This document shows, in pieces, positions 51,511 through 52,354 of a DNA stretch of 52,354 nucleotides. Source of the DNA: CAZVJA01 sp964626885 (GTDB taxonomy: Bacteria > Planctomycetota > Planctomycetia > Planctomycetales > Planctomycetaceae); contig CAZVJA010000010.1 of NCBI GenBank assembly GCA_964626885.1, positions 1-52,354 on the forward strand, in the 5' to 3' direction. Under the pieces are notes generated by a model. It was not told the origin of the DNA. It was given only the letters and a program-made list of their open reading frames with translations, and ran no database searches. Both the position numbers and the translations under genes were made by a program. Each line of letters starts with the position of its first letter. Position 1 is the first letter of the stretch.

Positions 51511-52293
51511 ATGAAACGCTGGCTGTATTTTCTCTACGGTGTGGGCTGCCACCTGTTGTTCCTGGGCACATTCGCCTACATGGCGGCATTTGTCGGCGGC
51601 TTCCTCGTCCCCAAGTCGATAGACACGGCCGCTCCAGGAACCATTCAGAGTGCAGTCATTGTCGATCTGCTGTTGCTGGGAATGTTCGCGGTGCAACATT
51701 CGGTGATGGCCCGTCCGGGTTTCAAGCGGATCTGGACACGCATCGTTCCGCAACCGATCGAGCGAAGCACGTACGTGCTGCTGAGCTGTATTGTAACAAT
51801 CGTGTTGATGTGGCAATGGCGGGGAATCGATGTGGTTTTTTGGGACGTTCAACATCCCGTGCTGCAAATTGCATTGTGGGGTCTGTTCGCCTTTGGTTGG
51901 CTGCTTGTACCGGTTGTCACCCTGATGCTCAACCATTTTGACCTGGTCGGAACACGCCAAGTCTGGTTGTATCTGCGAGGCCGCGAGTATGAGTCGCTGC
52001 CGTTCGCCGTGCCGATGCTTTATAAGCGCATGCGACATCCCCTCTACGTCGGCTGGACGATCTCCTTCTGGGCCATCCCGACGATGACAGCCGGGCACCT
52101 GCTCTTCGCAGCGGTGCTGACGGCATACATGGCGGCGGCCACGATTGTGGAGGAGCGCGACCTCGTGGCGCATTTCGGCAATCAGTACGAGGAGTATCGG
52201 CGCCGCGTCCCCAAGTTCGTGCCGAAGTTCACGTTCGCGGCGAAATCGCGACAGGACGAGGTCGAGCCGCAACCGGTGCGGGAAGTCGTCTGA
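51511..52293 (+). CDS. mddA: Methanethiol S-methyltransferase-like membrane protein
   Basis: A 260-residue membrane protein of the isoprenylcysteine methyltransferase-like superfamily, with five to six hydrophobic segments. FAVQHSVMARPGFK, VPQPIERSTYVLLSC, RHPLYVGW and EERDLVAHFGNQYEEYRRRVP match the MddA type, which methylates methanethiol to dimethyl sulfide using SAM. GGAGG precedes ATG at 51511 by eight bases; the open frame to 51388 crosses the operator and was rejected. Divergent TetR suggests substrate-inducible expression. Assignment by similarity recalled, not computed. Confidence 0.75.
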   Translation: MKRWLYFLYGVGCHLLFLGTFAYMAAFVGGFLVPKSIDTAAPGTIQSAVIVDLLLLGMFAVQHSVMARPGFKRIWTRIVPQPIERSTYVLLSCIVTIVLMWQWRGIDVVFWDVQHPVLQIALWGLFAFGWLLVPVVTLMLNHFDLVGTRQVWLYLRGREYESLPFAVPMLYKRMRHPLYVGWTISFWAIPTMTAGHLLFAAVLTAYMAAATIVEERDLVAHFGNQYEEYRRRVPKFVPKFTFAAKSRQDEVEPQPVREVV

Positions 52294-52354
52294 CCGGTTG
52301 TTCGGGCGGAGGCATATCTGCTCTCGCAACGCGGACGGGATCATGGACGCCCGC

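Overview
The window looks like part of a planctomycete chromosome (Planctomycetales-like). The evidence is two secreted sulfatases, a DUF4159 protein with cyclase-like repeats next to MoxR and DUF58 genes, a PIN-TRAM membrane protein, a large secreted protein with an N-terminal LEPR-XLL-like tag, and conserved housekeeping genes scattered without their usual operon partners. This assignment rests on gene content only.

Layout. 1-5.3 kb: a LapA-like membrane peptide and a DUF4159 protein on the minus strand, divergent from a MoxR ATPase and a DUF58 protein. 5.7-9.8 kb: an ABC-2-type exporter (ATPase, permease, partner membrane protein). 10.2-12.7 kb: rsfS, which appears to start at an AUU codon, then argS. 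12.8-23 kb (minus strand): PIN-TRAM protein, HIT hydrolase, LysM lipoprotein, SIS isomerase, HemQ, a secreted alpha/beta hydrolase, an enolase-superfamily enzyme and a hybrid histidine kinase. 23.7-29.3 kb: a dense tRNA array. 29.8-30.9 kb: a slipin/SPFH protein. 31.2-36.3 kb: sulfatase, rpmA, rpsD, adenylate kinase, rhomboid. 36.6-43.6 kb: a large secreted metalloprotease-like protein, a CxxCH protein and two secreted barrel-type proteins. 44-49 kb: a methyltransferase, a thiamine-diphosphate decarboxylase, a nucleosidase and serC. 49.3-52.3 kb: a second sulfatase, then a TetR repressor divergent from an MddA-like methanethiol S-methyltransferase, with a palindromic operator between them.

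The tRNA array is the most unusual part. In 5.6 kb there are 31 plus-strand tRNA genes with readable anticodons that together cover all twenty amino acids, plus one tRNA-like sequence with an interrupted T arm. None encodes CCA. Many break tRNA rules: five have C33 instead of U33; three have G55 in the T loop; all four leucine-anticodon tRNAs lack the long variable arm although the Ser and Tyr tRNAs keep theirs; four have a mismatched 1-72 pair; and tRNA-Ile(UAU) and tRNA-Arg(GCG) are rare anticodon choices. The array also holds an HNH endonuclease gene, an antisense pentapeptide-repeat gene, palindromic elements and copies of an 18-19 nt repeat. A structured-RNA candidate with a strong terminator lies just before it, and a hairpin and an SPFH gene follow. 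It reads like an acquired or parallel tRNA set rather than the cell's main one, but the rest of the genome is not visible here.

All anticodons and tRNA foldings were worked out by eye. Start codons were chosen from ribosome-binding sites and family lengths.
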